Notes under the pieces: generated by a model | The model's input: only the letters and a program-made list of their open reading frames with translations | Database searches by the model: none | What the model was told of the DNA's origin: nothing | In this document: piece after piece, positions 15,114 through 25,794 of the stretch | How positions within the stretch are numbered: position 1 is the stretch's first letter | Layout: every line of letters starts with the position of its first letter | Translations under genes and position numbers: made by a program | Assembly: GCA_014155875.1 (NCBI GenBank) | Contig: JACEFZ010028126.1 | Span: 185,936 to 249,935 of the forward strand | Length of the DNA: 64,000 bases | Origin: Cepaea nemoralis | Taxonomy: Eukaryota; Mollusca; Gastropoda; Stylommatophora; Helicidae | Direction of reading: 5' to 3'

Positions 15114-15330
15114 TGCATATGCTTTACAGGACGTCGCAGTCAACCAAAGCATTTTTTGATTGTGATTTCTTGGCAAGTTTACATTCAGTAGTTTGCCATT
15201 GTTTTCTGAACGACAAGCACTCATACCATTTTATAAAAACCAACGCAAGGTGGTCTGCTGCCAAATCACCCACAGCTGTGTTTCGAACGTGGTATGCGGG
15301 ATTAAGAACTGCGACCGTAACCTATTCGCC
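15114..15330 (-). mobile_element. SINE family A copy, head type 2
   Basis: The tail (GCATATGCTTTACAGGACG on the plus strand) and core (AGTAGTTTGCCATTG) are followed by a head with TTTCGAACGTGG, the complement of a GGTTCGAA-type B box. The head resembles the copies at 39401 and 60900, not the type-1 head at 25795. Confidence 0.8.
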
Positions 15331-15678
15331 ACAGGTCCTAGACAAGAGAAAAAGTAACTATATCGGATATATGAACCAATCACATTCAGATGAGACCGTC
15401 GCCTCGATGAGGAAATACGCGTACTTCCATTGCCCTGCAGGTAGTACAGTTTTCATCATTATCGTCGCCGTTGTCATCATCATCATTGTCTTCGTTGTCG
15501 TGGTTATCTTCGTCCTGTACCACCAAGGCAGTGAAGATTGGCTGTAAGAAACCTCCAGCAGTTTCTGTCATGATCTTTCGTTGCATATTCTGCTAGGCTG
15601 TTTCCAGACCATAACTTGATGTTGTCTGTTCACTTATATCTTTGAGTAAACTATTATTAGTATAATAATCACAAGCCA
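15331..15678. other. Trinucleotide-like CAT/GTC patch and unique DNA
   Basis: At about 15450-15520 there is a decayed CATCAT/GTCGTT region that creates a Val/Ile-rich spurious frame. Nothing else is seen. Confidence 0.5.
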
Positions 15679-15882
15679 GTGAGCCTCGGTAGCGCAGTGG
15701 CTAGCTCTCTTTCCTGCCGGTCCTGTCGTCATATGTTCAGATCCCTATGAATGTAAAGTTTTTTAATTGACCTGTCAATTCAGATTAAAATGTTTTCTAG
15801 GAAATGTCCTGCGAAGTAAAGTTATATTAGTCACAGCACTCAACGAGTGGCCATTGGTCTATAAAATATGGCGCTAGCAAAA
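15679..15882 (+). mobile_element. SINE family C copy
   Basis: The head GGTAGCGCAGTGGCTAGC is an A-box match and GTTCAGATCCC a B-box match. The body contains GACCTGTCAATTCAG and the tail GGTCTATAAAATATGGCGC. It ends about 10 bases before the hAT target duplication at 15893. Confidence 0.8.
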
Positions 15883-16103
15883 TATACTCACTACGTAGTG
15901 CAGTGGTTCTTAACCGGTGGGGAATTCCCCTCCCCCCCCCCCCCCAGGGGGGAATTTTAGGGTTTCCAGGGGGGGGGGATGAAGACCATTTCATGATCGC
16001 GTTAATACAAGAACCGATTACTTGATATTGTTTTTCCCTTCATACTTACTTTTCCCTTACAGTTATGTACGTCTCATCCTTCTAAAATTCATTTTATAAA
16101 GTA

Positions 16104-16832
<729 letters not shown>

Positions 16833-16949
16833 ATCATTTATTGGTTGCAGTTAGAACAACCTTAGATAAACGAAGACCAACTTACAAAAAGCATTAGAAA
16901 GAGCACTTGAAAGATCTTTACATCTTCCCCAACAATTAACTTGAGTAAA

Positions 16950-17080
16950 TGGAGCAGCGGCAGCAGCAGCAGAAGAAGAAGAAAAAGGAGGAGTAGGAGC
17001 TGGGAGGAGGAAGAGGGAGGCGGAGGGAGGAGGAGGAGAAAGAGAGAAGAGGAGGATGGAGGAGGGAGAGGGAGGAGAAG
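16950..17080 (+). repeat. Polypurine (GGA/GAA-rich) tract at LINE 3' flank
   Basis: About 130 bases are almost purely purine on the plus strand, from GCAGCAGCAGAAGAAG to GGAGGAGAAGAGGAA. A similar GGAGGA run lies at 23909-23941 beyond the LINE's 5' end. The simplest reading is one pyrimidine-rich microsatellite of the Helitron split by the LINE. Confidence 0.85.
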
Positions 17081-17082
17081 AG

Positions 17083-17118
<36 letters not shown>

Positions 17119-17416
17119 GTCTTTATTTTCAAAGGGTTAAGAATTGGGCACGCAGGCCCGTCTGACATTCTGCCCTTCTTCTCTATTTCCTCTCATACAT
17201 TCTTTCATTCAACATCACTTATGAAGCAACTTTTGACAACAAAAGAACATTAAAACGCATGAAAAATAATCAATAACAAATGACTCACTGAGGCAGTGTT
17301 TAACATGGGCATTATAAATACCTAAGGAGGGTGTAACGTGCCATACATAAGGGAATGTTTTTTGGCTAGTTGTCGTTTGAGATAAGTTACCATTATTGTC
17401 TTTTTTGTGTTATTTG

Positions 17417-19126
17417 TTATGGGGGCATGTAGTCTGTACTAAGGTAGTGTTCAAACAGGTTGCGAATGTATGTATCATGATTGGTGGTGTCTTTGATTTC
17501 TTGTGGAAGATTGTTCCACAACTGAGCGGCAGAGTATGCTAAGCTTGTTTTATATAAGTCTATCCTAGGTTTAGGGACATGAAGTATATTTAGTCGTTCG
17601 CTATGTCTAGCGTTATATTTAAACAATGGCCAAAGGTAGCTTGGAGCATTTTGAAATAGGATTTTGTGAATTAGTTTGGTCTTATTAAAAAGCAGGCGCT
17701 TGTGGAGTGGCAGTAACCGGAGACGTTTATATAGGTTAGCATTGTCGGTAAGCTTTTCACCATTAATTAAACGCACTGCCCTTTTCTGGAGTGAATATAG
17801 GCGTTTTGTTATTGATTTGGAGCATCCATCCCAGACTGTGGAGCAGTAATCAATATGTGTTTGTATATGAGAAGTATAGAATATCTTTCTTGTGTTTTCG
17901 TCAAGGAAATTTTTAATTTTGGCAAGTTGGTATACTTTTTTGGCTATTTGTTTAACTAGAGCATGAACATGTGAGTTAAAAGTTAGATTTTGATCTATGA
18001 TAACACCCAGTGTCTTGTGCTCGGTGACACTTTCTACAGGCGTGCTGCCAATGTGCAGCTGAAGAGTTCTCTGCGAGTTTAGAGTGTGAAGTCTTTGCCT
18101 GGTTCCTATTAACATAGACTTTGTTTTAGTAATGTTAATTTGCATGCGGTTTGCATGACTCCAGTTAACTACACTATTTATTTCCTGTTGCAAGGATAAT
18201 TCTAGCACATTACGATCAACAGCGTTTGTATATACTGTGCAGTCATCAGCAAATAGATCGCAGGACGACGACAGATTTAATGGAAGATCATTTATATAAA
18301 TGGCAAATAATAGAGGGCCAAGAATAGACCCCTGAGGTACTCCAATATTAATGGTAATGGCTTGAGATAAAACTTTATTGTGTGATACTACTTGCTTTCT
18401 GTCTAATAAGAATGATTTTATTAATGTCACTATATTAAAACTTACTTTCATTGTTTCTAGTTTTTTAATTAGAATAGTATGATCTATCATATCGAATGCT
18501 TTCCTAAAGTCTATAAACACCGCTCCACATAGAGTATTGTTGTTAATATTTTGATGCCAGTTTTCTATCATGTTTGTTAGTGCCGTATGGCAAGAATATT
18601 TTGGCCGAAATCCTGACTGGCTGTCAACTATCAGTTTATGGCGAACTAAGTGATCTAGTGTTGTTTTGTGGATGTGCTTTTCTAGCGGTTTGGATAATGA
18701 GGATAATATGGAAATTGGTCTATAATTACTCATGAGACGATCGTCTAGAGGACCAGCTTTTACATGAGGATACACTTTAGCGATTTTAAAGGCTGATGGG
18801 AAGTGACCTCTGGTTAGACATTGATTATATATAAAAGTTAGTGACTCGCAGATCGCCGGTGCAGCATGGCGAAGGATCCGACTACTAATTCCATCTAGTC
18901 CTGATGAGTTATTGTTTTTTAGATTACGGAGATGAGTAAATACTTCAGTTGTCGTCATTAGCGGTATGTTGGAGGAAATGTGTCCATAGCATTTGTTCTC
19001 ACAGAATGATGATAATAAAGATATGTCATGAGGCGCATCTGGTATTGCAGCCTTCAGTTGGTTTATGTCGGACTGAAAGTATCTACTAAATTGATCACAT
19101 GTAACCTGATTTGATGGTAATGATTG
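17417..19126 (-). CDS. LINE ORF2, reverse transcriptase part
   Basis: About 570 codons are open from the end of the insert to the stop at 17417. The RT blocks are in the usual order (residues counted from the start of the open frame): GLDGISSRIL near 82, NYRPISILSSLSKPLEKH near 139, QSGFRPKYSCHTAL near 175, motif A FIDFRKAFD near 209, motif B GVPQGSILGPLLF near 267, and motif C LFADDCTVY near 296 with the two catalytic aspartates. The thumb and C-terminal region runs to NNLPQEIKD. There is no RNase H domain after it, consistent with the CR1/L2 group. The enzyme copies element RNA into DNA at a nicked target in the nucleus. The open frame formally extends into the insert to an ATG at 19141, but that start is an accident. 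Without the insert it is in frame with the endonuclease part. Confidence 0.9.
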   Translation of the reverse strand, partial: QSLPSNQVTCDQFSRYFQSDINQLKAAIPDAPHDISLLSSFCENKCYGHISSNIPLMTTTEVFTHLRNLKNNNSSGLDGISSRILRHAAPAICESLTFIYNQCLTRGHFPSAFKIAKVYPHVKAGPLDDRLMSNYRPISILSSLSKPLEKHIHKTTLDHLVRHKLIVDSQSGFRPKYSCHTALTNMIENWHQNINNNTLCGAVFIDFRKAFDMIDHTILIKKLETMKVSFNIVTLIKSFLLDRKQVVSHNKVLSQAITINIGVPQGSILGPLLFAIYINDLPLNLSSSCDLFADDCTVYTNAVDRNVLELSLQQEINSVVNWSHANRMQINITKTKSMLIGTRQRLHTLNSQRTLQLHIGSTPVESVTEHKTLGVIIDQNLTFNSHVHALVKQIAKKVYQLAKIKNFLDENTRKIFYTSHIQTHIDYCSTVWDGCSKSITKRLYSLQKRAVRLINGEKLTDNANLYKRLRLLPLHKRLLFNKTKLIHKILFQNAPSYLWPLFKYNARHSERLNILHVPKPRIDLYKTSLAYSAAQLWNNLPQEIKDTTNHDTYIRNLFEHYLSTDYMPP

Positions 19127-19883
19127 CCAACGAGCCCCCATGTTGCCAACGAGCCCTTTCTGACGTAACTAGGGGTATTGAGATGCGGCTACGTTGACAC
19201 TCTTTATGAATTACACACTGATACACCGTGAACACAACTCGTCACCATCGAGTGATAGAATGGCATCATGTATTGTTTCCATGCGACACAATCACTGGGA
19301 TATTCAAAGGTACACGTACACCCACGACATTTGTTTACACACTGATTGTAGTACGTCCTGCTATCCAGGCTATCTAATCAACTACAATGATCTACACATA
19401 CACTCTTCTATCCTACTTACAGTCCTGTTAAACATGGTCGCATGGCGCCTACATTCACAGGCCGGCAACCTCTGCCCACGGCACACGACTCGACTCCGTG
19501 CTGTAACATGTCCTCCCGCCTGGTCGCGGCAACACTATTCTCATCAATCGGGACACGCTTGAAATATCTCGCGTACACTCATTTACTTGCCGTCGACGAT
19601 TCTCGGCGTTTCATTGCCACAAGGGATATTCAGTTCTCAGCCGACACACTTCTCTGCTTTCGTGATCTGTCTGTCATGGCTTCCCAACTCCAACTGACTC
19701 CCTTTGTCCGTGCGCCCTGCTCGACCCTCCTAATCACGTGGCCTCCTCCTCGCAATTCTATTGGCCACTATCTTTAGCCCGTTACCGGTGTCTTTTTCCT
19801 TATCACTCTCCGTGCTTATTCATCACTATTAATGTTTCAACAATCTATGTTGCTGTTAACCAGGTCTTAAGTAATCTGACTCA
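19127..19883. mobile_element. 757-bp insert splitting LINE ORF2, LTR-like ends
   Basis: The flanks share GG(T/C)AATGATTG (19116-19126 and 19885-19895), a probable 11-bp duplication with one mismatch. Within it, 19141-19883 begins TGTTGCC and ends CTGACTCA, so it has TG...CA termini. On the minus strand the CA end is followed at once by TGGGGGCTCGT (19140-19130). This matches the complement of the 3' end of proline tRNA and so could be a primer-binding site. TTGCCAACGAGCCC occurs twice in tandem at the left end. There is no long ORF and no match to the LTR at 61435-62068. A solo LTR with a scrap of interior is one reading. An 11-bp duplication is long for an integrase product, so the class stays open. 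Confidence 0.5.
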
Positions 19884-21011
19884 TGGCAATGATTGTGATG
19901 ATTTGTGTTTGTTTGTCAAGGTATTAATTGCTTTCCATATATCTTTAGTGTTGGCTTTATCTATTACTATGTTCTTAAAATAGTTTTTCTTTTCCTTCCG
20001 AATAACATATTGAACTTTGTTTCTCAGACTACGGTACATAGTTAGATCTCTATTTTTGTGAGCCCTGTCGCGATCTCTCATAAGTTCAACTACCTCCTGT
20101 GTGATCCACGGGGGCTTTGTGTGATGTTTAACACGAACTTCCTTAAATGGAACATGTTTATCAAATATACTTAGAAAGGTCTTTAGCCAGTGGTCCAGAG
20201 CATCGTCTGGGTCAGGAAGCTGGTAAACATAATCTAGAGATGAGTTGACCAAATCTTGTAAGAAGACGTCTCGATTGAAATTTTTGTAATTTCTATATTT
20301 TATGCTTATATATTTGTGTTTGGGAGTTTTGGTGCCCCTTTTCGACCACGTGCAACATACTGGATAGTGATCGCTCATTGCATTGATAGGTACACTACAT
20401 TCTGTGATGTTATCAGCACACGTAGTATAAATATGATCTATAAGTGTTGCAGATGATTTAGTGATTCTAGTGGCTTGTTTGACTAACTGTTGGAAATTAT
20501 ATGACTCTATTATGTTTTCCCATGTTTTGTTTGATTTGTTAGCGTCTATGTTGAAGTCACCTAGCAATATTATTTCCCTAGCATTACTAAAGACTACATC
20601 CATCATAGTGGTGAATTTTTCATACCAGATATTTCCTGCACTGGGGTTTCGATAAAGATAGCCAACTACTAGCGGTATGCAATTTTGAAGTTTAACCTCT
20701 ATCCATACACACTCAATCTCACAGGTTTCAAAGTCTAGCCTGCGGTGGGCGTTAAGCGAGTTGGAAATATAAACTGCAATACCCGTCTCTTGTTTCTGAT
20801 AGGGATCTCTTCTAATGGTTTTAAAACCTCTGATAGCGATGTCATCATCTGAGATGTTGCCATTTAATCGACTTTCGCTAACGCCAAACATGTGAAAATT
20901 TTGATTAAGTATAAGTGATAGTTCGGGCAGCTTCCCTAATAGATGGCATATGTTTACATGCCCGATTCTGAGCCCATTATTCCTGAGCCAGTGTTCGTAC
21001 TTATTAGACAT
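19881..21011 (-). CDS. LINE ORF2, AP-endonuclease part
   Basis: 376 codons from an ATG at 21011 to a stop created at the border of the insert (19881-19883). The motifs are those of an apurinic-type endonuclease domain: HVNICHL near residue 18, FGVSESRLNG near 42 (metal-binding Glu), GYLYRNPS near 117, LLGDFNIDA near 148, and SDHYP near 212. The family nicks target DNA to prime reverse transcription. After the domain, a linker reaches HHTKPPWITQEVVELM, an ORF2 block usually found between endonuclease and RT. The frame ends SSQSLP, and the RT part resumes at the same SLP, so only the insert separates the two halves. Confidence 0.9.
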   Translation of the reverse strand: MSNKYEHWLRNNGLRIGHVNICHLLGKLPELSLILNQNFHMFGVSESRLNGNISDDDIAIRGFKTIRRDPYQKQETGIAVYISNSLNAHRRLDFETCEIECVWIEVKLQNCIPLVVGYLYRNPSAGNIWYEKFTTMMDVVFSNAREIILLGDFNIDANKSNKTWENIIESYNFQQLVKQATRITKSSATLIDHIYTTCADNITECSVPINAMSDHYPVCCTWSKRGTKTPKHKYISIKYRNYKNFNRDVFLQDLVNSSLDYVYQLPDPDDALDHWLKTFLSIFDKHVPFKEVRVKHHTKPPWITQEVVELMRDRDRAHKNRDLTMYRSLRNKVQYVIRKEKKNYFKNIVIDKANTKDIWKAINTLTNKHKSSQSLP

Positions 21012-21388
21012 TTCAACAATGCGTAATCACAAGTTTAAAAGCAAAACACACACACACAAAGTGAATACAACTTACGTCCCTTATTACAAAACACACTCTA
21101 AAGTACAGAGAAACAGTAATATCTCTGTAAATATATAAAAATACGTATACAGATCCGTAAGGAAGAGCAGTGAAGACCCCCTCACTCACCGTGAAAACAC
21201 AATTAGAATTATTATAAAAGCTATACAGCTAAGTACTATCAATTAATATAAAGTCAAAACCAGTCAATGTTTGTAATAACTTATAACCTAATACGTTACT
21301 AGATCAAGTTATAACCAAATATGCAGATAAACGTTTAAGGAGAGGCTCTTTCTTGTACCGAGATCCGGTGTAGCTTTGTCCTAAGTTG
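21012..21388 (-). other. Inter-ORF spacer of the LINE
   Basis: 377 bp between the ORF1 stop and the ORF2 ATG, AT-rich, with (CACA)n near 21050 on the plus strand. No frame joins the two ORFs, so ORF2 would need reinitiation or internal initiation. How it is translated cannot be read from the sequence. Confidence 0.7.
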
Positions 21389-23572
21389 CTAGTAAATACC
21401 AGGTTGTGTTGGTTGTTGGTATAGCGACATTATAAGTGCTTGACGAAGTGTAGCTGGGCTATACCGTGTGAGGTGCAACCATTCTGGATTACAATTAAAT
21501 GGGTACTGATGATGTCTCATGGGTATGTAATGACTACCAACTAGAGCCTCTGGTTGGTGGCTAACAGGAGGTTGTGCTGGCACGTCGATGTTGCTGAGAG
21601 TCGGATCCTTTCTGGGGAGAATAGGAATCATATCTTCGTAATTATTACCCTCCTGTGTGAAAGACGACGTATTTAACAGACTTGGTGTTGTGGTAGTGTC
21701 CCGTCTGGCTTGGATTTCAGGTGCAGTGGTTATGAGTGGTCTGCACACTTCTGTCCTATTTGTACTTGATGTGACGGGAGTATGTCGTCTGGCTTGAGTT
21801 TCAGGAGTAGCTAAAAGTGTCCGGCGCGATCCCGTATTGGATGTATGGTATGTCCGTTCTGGATATTTTAAATTCTTGGCGAGAAAACTGGTGCCCAATG
21901 TAGATAAATGTATTTGATCCTTGTAAAGACTCTTTTTTGGTGCACCAGCCTGTGAAGTGAATGATGCTGTATTGTTGATGAATTGTATCTTGTTTTGAGA
22001 ACAGAACTTCTGCAACATGTTGTTATTTATGTCAGCTAGACGGCGCTGGTGTCCATAACTCGGTGATATGATGGAGGAGAAGAAAATGGATGAGTTAGGA
22101 AAAGTGTGACGTAATCCGTTCAAGAGTGCCAGCAGTTGAGACCCTGTGATTTGTTGGTTGTTCATGGTGTCGGTGATGCCAATATGTACGCTTGCCCTTC
22201 TGACACTATGATTAACAGCCAACCTGCTAATCTTGTCTGTTAGCCGGTCTACACCAGCCCCAGGCAGTGGGATTATTGAAACAATGTCTTTGTCTGATGT
22301 GGCCATCCTGTCGCTGTATAAACCTTTCATTAAGGAATCGCCTAGTATAATATGTGTACAGTCAGGTCGTGCTGTCTGTACATGTTCGTTGTCAGCACGT
22401 CTCGACCGTTGTTTCATCCATTTCCGATTACCAGCAGTCTTTATGTCTCCATGTGGTTCTCCCGATGTATCTTGTTGGCTTGTCTTGCCCGTTTGCAGCA
22501 TGTTAAAGCACTGTAAGTTTTCTGGTGACTTTTCTTGAAGTACTTCAAACCTATTGCTTATTTTGACGTCAATGGGGTAGACTGCTTGTTGTTGTTTATC
22601 TTCGTCTGCACATTGAGGTGTTTGTTGTTTTTTATCTTCCTCTGCGCGTTGAGTTGTTTTCATAGTGATTATCTGTTCTGGGTGGGATTGAGCTTCCCCA
22701 AGATTTCCCAAGGATGAAGCGGTTGCTTGAGAATTACATGCTTCTTCGGTTTGGTTTGTAGAGGACGCATTCTGTAAGATTTGAACTGTATTTCTCAGCA
22801 GCAAATTTTCGTCTCGCAGGAGTGGGACTTCTGTCTTGAGAGCATTGTAATCACTGCTTATCTTGTTGTTTGCTTCAATGTTGGTTGAAACAGTGACAAT
22901 GAGCGCCTCTAGTGTTTGTTCTAGTTCCTCAATGCGCTGTTTACAGTCGCACGAATGTCCATTGATAGTTAAGATGCTATTGTTATCTGAGGCAGGTACT
23001 TCTTCAACAATGTCAACATTGGGTTCTATGTTGTTTTGGATACGCTCCATTGGGTATTCAATAGCCAAGAGCGCTGGTGGGTTGGCAGGCCTCGTGTTGA
23101 TGTTGTCATGTACACTCATCGTATGAGTAGATTCGGTGAATGTCTGTGTCGAGTTTTCAAGTTCAACAAAATCTACTTTTAGCCAGGAATTAATGTTTTC
23201 ATTACTGCCCTGTGTCATGAGTTTATTTTTACTGCGGTACAAATGTATCGTAATCACTGGCGTCGTAATCAGATCCTCAACGTGGGCCCCGTGCTTATCT
23301 TGCCTGTGTTCAATTAGTTCAAGCCTGTAGTAGTTGAGTAGGCAAGTTCGGAATGCCTCATAATAGAGTGTGTTGTTGAAGGAAATAGTAACACACTGTC
23401 CTGAGTTGGTGTATTTGACGACTAGGCCGTTGGGATTTATGCACTTGGATAGCTTATTCTTCACGGCCCTCTCTTTGTTTAGTGTGTAAGTTTTATTGAC
23501 AGCCGATCGTAAACCTGAGCGAGTCCTTTCACCATTCACTTCCAATACGGAGCACTCTCCTTCCCCTGACAT
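21389..23572 (-). CDS. LINE ORF1 with SGNH-esterase-like domain
   Basis: 727 codons, uninterrupted. Residues about 1-135 form an unassigned N-terminal region. Residues about 208-268 look like a coiled coil (KQRIEELEQTLEALI onward, with a heptad of Leu/Ile). Residues about 290-400 are Gln- and charge-rich. From about 407 there is an SGNH/GDSL-type fold signature: HIILGDSLMKG (nucleophile Ser block), VHIGITDTMNN (third block) and KDQIHLSTLG (Asp-x-x-His block, about 552-556). The tail is Pro/Thr/Arg-rich. Esterase domains in ORF1 are known from CR1-group LINEs, where ORF1 binds RNA and may aid particle or membrane association. The substrate is unknown. The ATG follows the Helitron-proximal 5' region and is the first in frame. 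Confidence 0.85.
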   Translation of the reverse strand: MSGEGECSVLEVNGERTRSGLRSAVNKTYTLNKERAVKNKLSKCINPNGLVVKYTNSGQCVTISFNNTLYYEAFRTCLLNYYRLELIEHRQDKHGAHVEDLITTPVITIHLYRSKNKLMTQGSNENINSWLKVDFVELENSTQTFTESTHTMSVHDNINTRPANPPALLAIEYPMERIQNNIEPNVDIVEEVPASDNNSILTINGHSCDCKQRIEELEQTLEALIVTVSTNIEANNKISSDYNALKTEVPLLRDENLLLRNTVQILQNASSTNQTEEACNSQATASSLGNLGEAQSHPEQIITMKTTQRAEEDKKQQTPQCADEDKQQQAVYPIDVKISNRFEVLQEKSPENLQCFNMLQTGKTSQQDTSGEPHGDIKTAGNRKWMKQRSRRADNEHVQTARPDCTHIILGDSLMKGLYSDRMATSDKDIVSIIPLPGAGVDRLTDKISRLAVNHSVRRASVHIGITDTMNNQQITGSQLLALLNGLRHTFPNSSIFFSSIISPSYGHQRRLADINNNMLQKFCSQNKIQFINNTASFTSQAGAPKKSLYKDQIHLSTLGTSFLAKNLKYPERTYHTSNTGSRRTLLATPETQARRHTPVTSSTNRTEVCRPLITTAPEIQARRDTTTTPSLLNTSSFTQEGNNYEDMIPILPRKDPTLSNIDVPAQPPVSHQPEALVGSHYIPMRHHQYPFNCNPEWLHLTRYSPATLRQALIMSLYQQPTQPGIY

Positions 23573-23908
23573 TATTGCATAATATTACGACTAACTAAAC
23601 TTGAAGAACGCAGCAATCGCATTGTTATCTAGCCACGCCGCGGGCAATTTGAGGTCCCGTGGTTGTATCTGACACGCCTCGTGCACTTGATTAGTTGAAA
23701 TTTAATAGTGTTCAACTATCACTCGAAATGAATATTAGATATAACCCACATTTTTGCGATAATAAACACTTGTATTAATCTAAAAACTATTTCACCACAT
23801 CCTCAGAATCACAACGAGCACATTGATATAAAAATCCATGATAGGTGATTCAGCTTGCAGTAATAATAATCCGAGAAGTAAGAGATACAAAAACACGTCT
23901 TCACTCTC
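23573..23908 (-). other. Probable LINE 5' UTR/promoter region
   Basis: The stretch between the ORF1 ATG and the GGA-rich microsatellite is attributed to the LINE because Helitron sequence resumes only beyond the microsatellite. No TATA-like or downstream promoter element could be assigned by eye. The exact 5' end is uncertain. Confidence 0.45.
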
Positions 23909-23941
23909 CGGAGGAGGGGAGAGGAGGAGGAGGAGGAGGAA
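23909..23941 (+). repeat. (GGA)n tract at LINE 5' flank
   Basis: GGAGGAGGGGAGAGGAGG continues as a purine run to GGAATATAACGC. It pairs with the purine tract at 16950-17080 as the other half of a microsatellite split by the LINE. Confidence 0.8.
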
Positions 23942-24784
23942 TATAACGCATATGCCTGTAGATTTAATAATGGCTGAAGTTGTTCCATGTCTTCTTAGAG
24001 TTGGCGACAGTGTAAAGAAATATAAAATCTTCAAACTTGATAGAGATAAGGTAACTATTATTTATTCATTCTTTAAGCAAAAAAAGATGAGTTACAATGT
24101 TATGCATTATGCATTATTTTTATGAAAACTTTGAAAATGCCTTACAGATTGTATCATTATTTATTATAACTCATATGCCGGTACATAACTATGGACAAAG
24201 AGTTTATAAATCTTTGAAAACGATGCCACAATATGACTATAAGTTATACAGAAAAGTTATGCCCCTTGAAATAACTTTTACAGAGTTAAGTCCCCTGAGA
24301 TATATGAAATTATAATGAAAAATGAAAAATGAAATAATATTGGGTAAGCAGCCGATTTCACACTAAAATAATAGGACAGTGGGCTGCGCTGGAATGAAAG
24401 GAAGACGTGTAGAAAATGTCATCTCAATCGGATGAGCCGTTCGCGAGCGCATAAAGGACTTATGGACATACAGACAGACAGACAGACAGACAGACAGACG
24501 GAGATCGCCTTTTATATATAAGAAGTAGACCCACAAATAATGTTTTATGTGGATGTCTAGACTTGTTTTAGTATATGCTATTAAATTTACCTTCCATTTT
24601 ACGTATACTGTGTAGGGATGGGGGGATGATTAGATAGGAAATATGAAGGGGGGTGGGTGACGTTCTGAAAATTTGGTGAAGGGGGGCACGGGCCAAATTT
24701 TTGATAGGAAGGGGGGAATGACGTTCTGAAAATATGGTGAAGGGGGGCACGGGCCAAAAAAGGTTGAGAACCACTGACGTAGTG

Positions 24785-25794
24785 TAAAGCGGTCTTTTAT
24801 CTGTGATTTTTACTCGGGTCACAGACCAGTCCGAACAAGACAACTAGGAGATCTGTTACCCTCTGATTTGTTTTCTGAGTGTTATTCAATACCTTAATGT
24901 ATGTTCATGTGTGCAGCATTCACTCATCCTCTGTTTACCGTCTGCTGTGTTCGTTAGAGCAGATTGTTTCATGGGATTCTTTTGCCCATCGACACCTGTT
25001 TAAGTTACGAGAGTGATCACAACACTCCGACAACTGCAGCCCAGTGTATATTGTTTCTTTCACGTGCCTGTACTGGTCCGCCATGTGTAAACTTGGCAAG
25101 ACATCTGCGTCTGGGAATGGGAGATAATCCTGTCCCATGTTCGTACATTGTAGTTTAGAGGTTTAGAGCGTAAACTTTCATAGACGTTATTGCCTCCATT
25201 GAACTTGTAAGTGCGTGCACGCTCGGACGCGCACACACCCACACACACACACACATACAGACAATCCAGTTCAATCATCTACCTATCCATACATCCGTCC
25301 GTCCATTGATATATCTTTACACCCACGAACTAATTACCAAGCAATCCATCCATCAATCCATCCGTCCGACCATTAATATGTCTTAGCACCAACGAAATAA
25401 TTATCCAACAATCCATCAGTTCACCCATCCATCCGTCCGTCCATGCATCCATGCATGCATCCATCCATCCATCCATCCATCCATCCAGATGGGCACCGCC
25501 AGATATGCATAGACATACACATATGCAAAGTTACCTATCATTCTCCCGCTGTTTTTTTCTTTTTTTTCTTTTTCTTTTTCGTACGGTGGTCTTGTCTTTT
25601 TCTTTGTCCATACTTAGGTTAATTCAGGTGTGTCTTTGTATGTACGTGTAATGTATTCTCTCTGTCGCTGTCTCCATGTCTTTTGCTACGCTGCGTGTTT
25701 ATATGTTACACGTTTTTTTTGCCATTTATCCCAGTGTAATCACTAAAGGTCAGTGAGATGTTCACAGCGCTGGCTCTTACATTTCACGTGCGCT
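24785..25794. other. No gene; degenerate CATC/CCGT repeats at 25275-25490
   Basis: From 25275 to 25490 the DNA is a decayed ATCC/CGTC-type array with CCATGCATCCATGCATGCATCC near its end. The rest of the interval shows nothing recognisable. Confidence 0.5.

Larger units (their letters stand above)
17081..23908 (-). mobile_element. CR1/L2-like non-LTR retrotransposon, near full length
   Basis: In minus-strand order it has a 5' region (23573-23908), ORF1 (23572-21389), a 377-bp inter-ORF gap, ORF2 endonuclease (21011 to about 19884), a 757-bp foreign insert, ORF2 reverse transcriptase (about 19126-17417), a 3' UTR (17416-17117) and a (TAA)n tail. The 3' UTR end GGGCACGCAGGCCCG / AACCCTTTGAAAATAAAG recurs at 50880-50930 and 48090-48125, defining the family. 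An esterase-like ORF1 plus AP-endonuclease plus RT is the known layout of CR1-group elements. The 5' boundary is inferred from the split GGA tract. All ORFs are open apart from the insert, which suggests recent activity. Confidence 0.9.

Noticed and set aside
15113..15547. 144-codon frame with a hydrophobic Val/Ile stretch resembling a membrane segment
   Set aside because: The first half is an antisense SINE and the hydrophobic stretch is a decayed CAT/GTC repeat.
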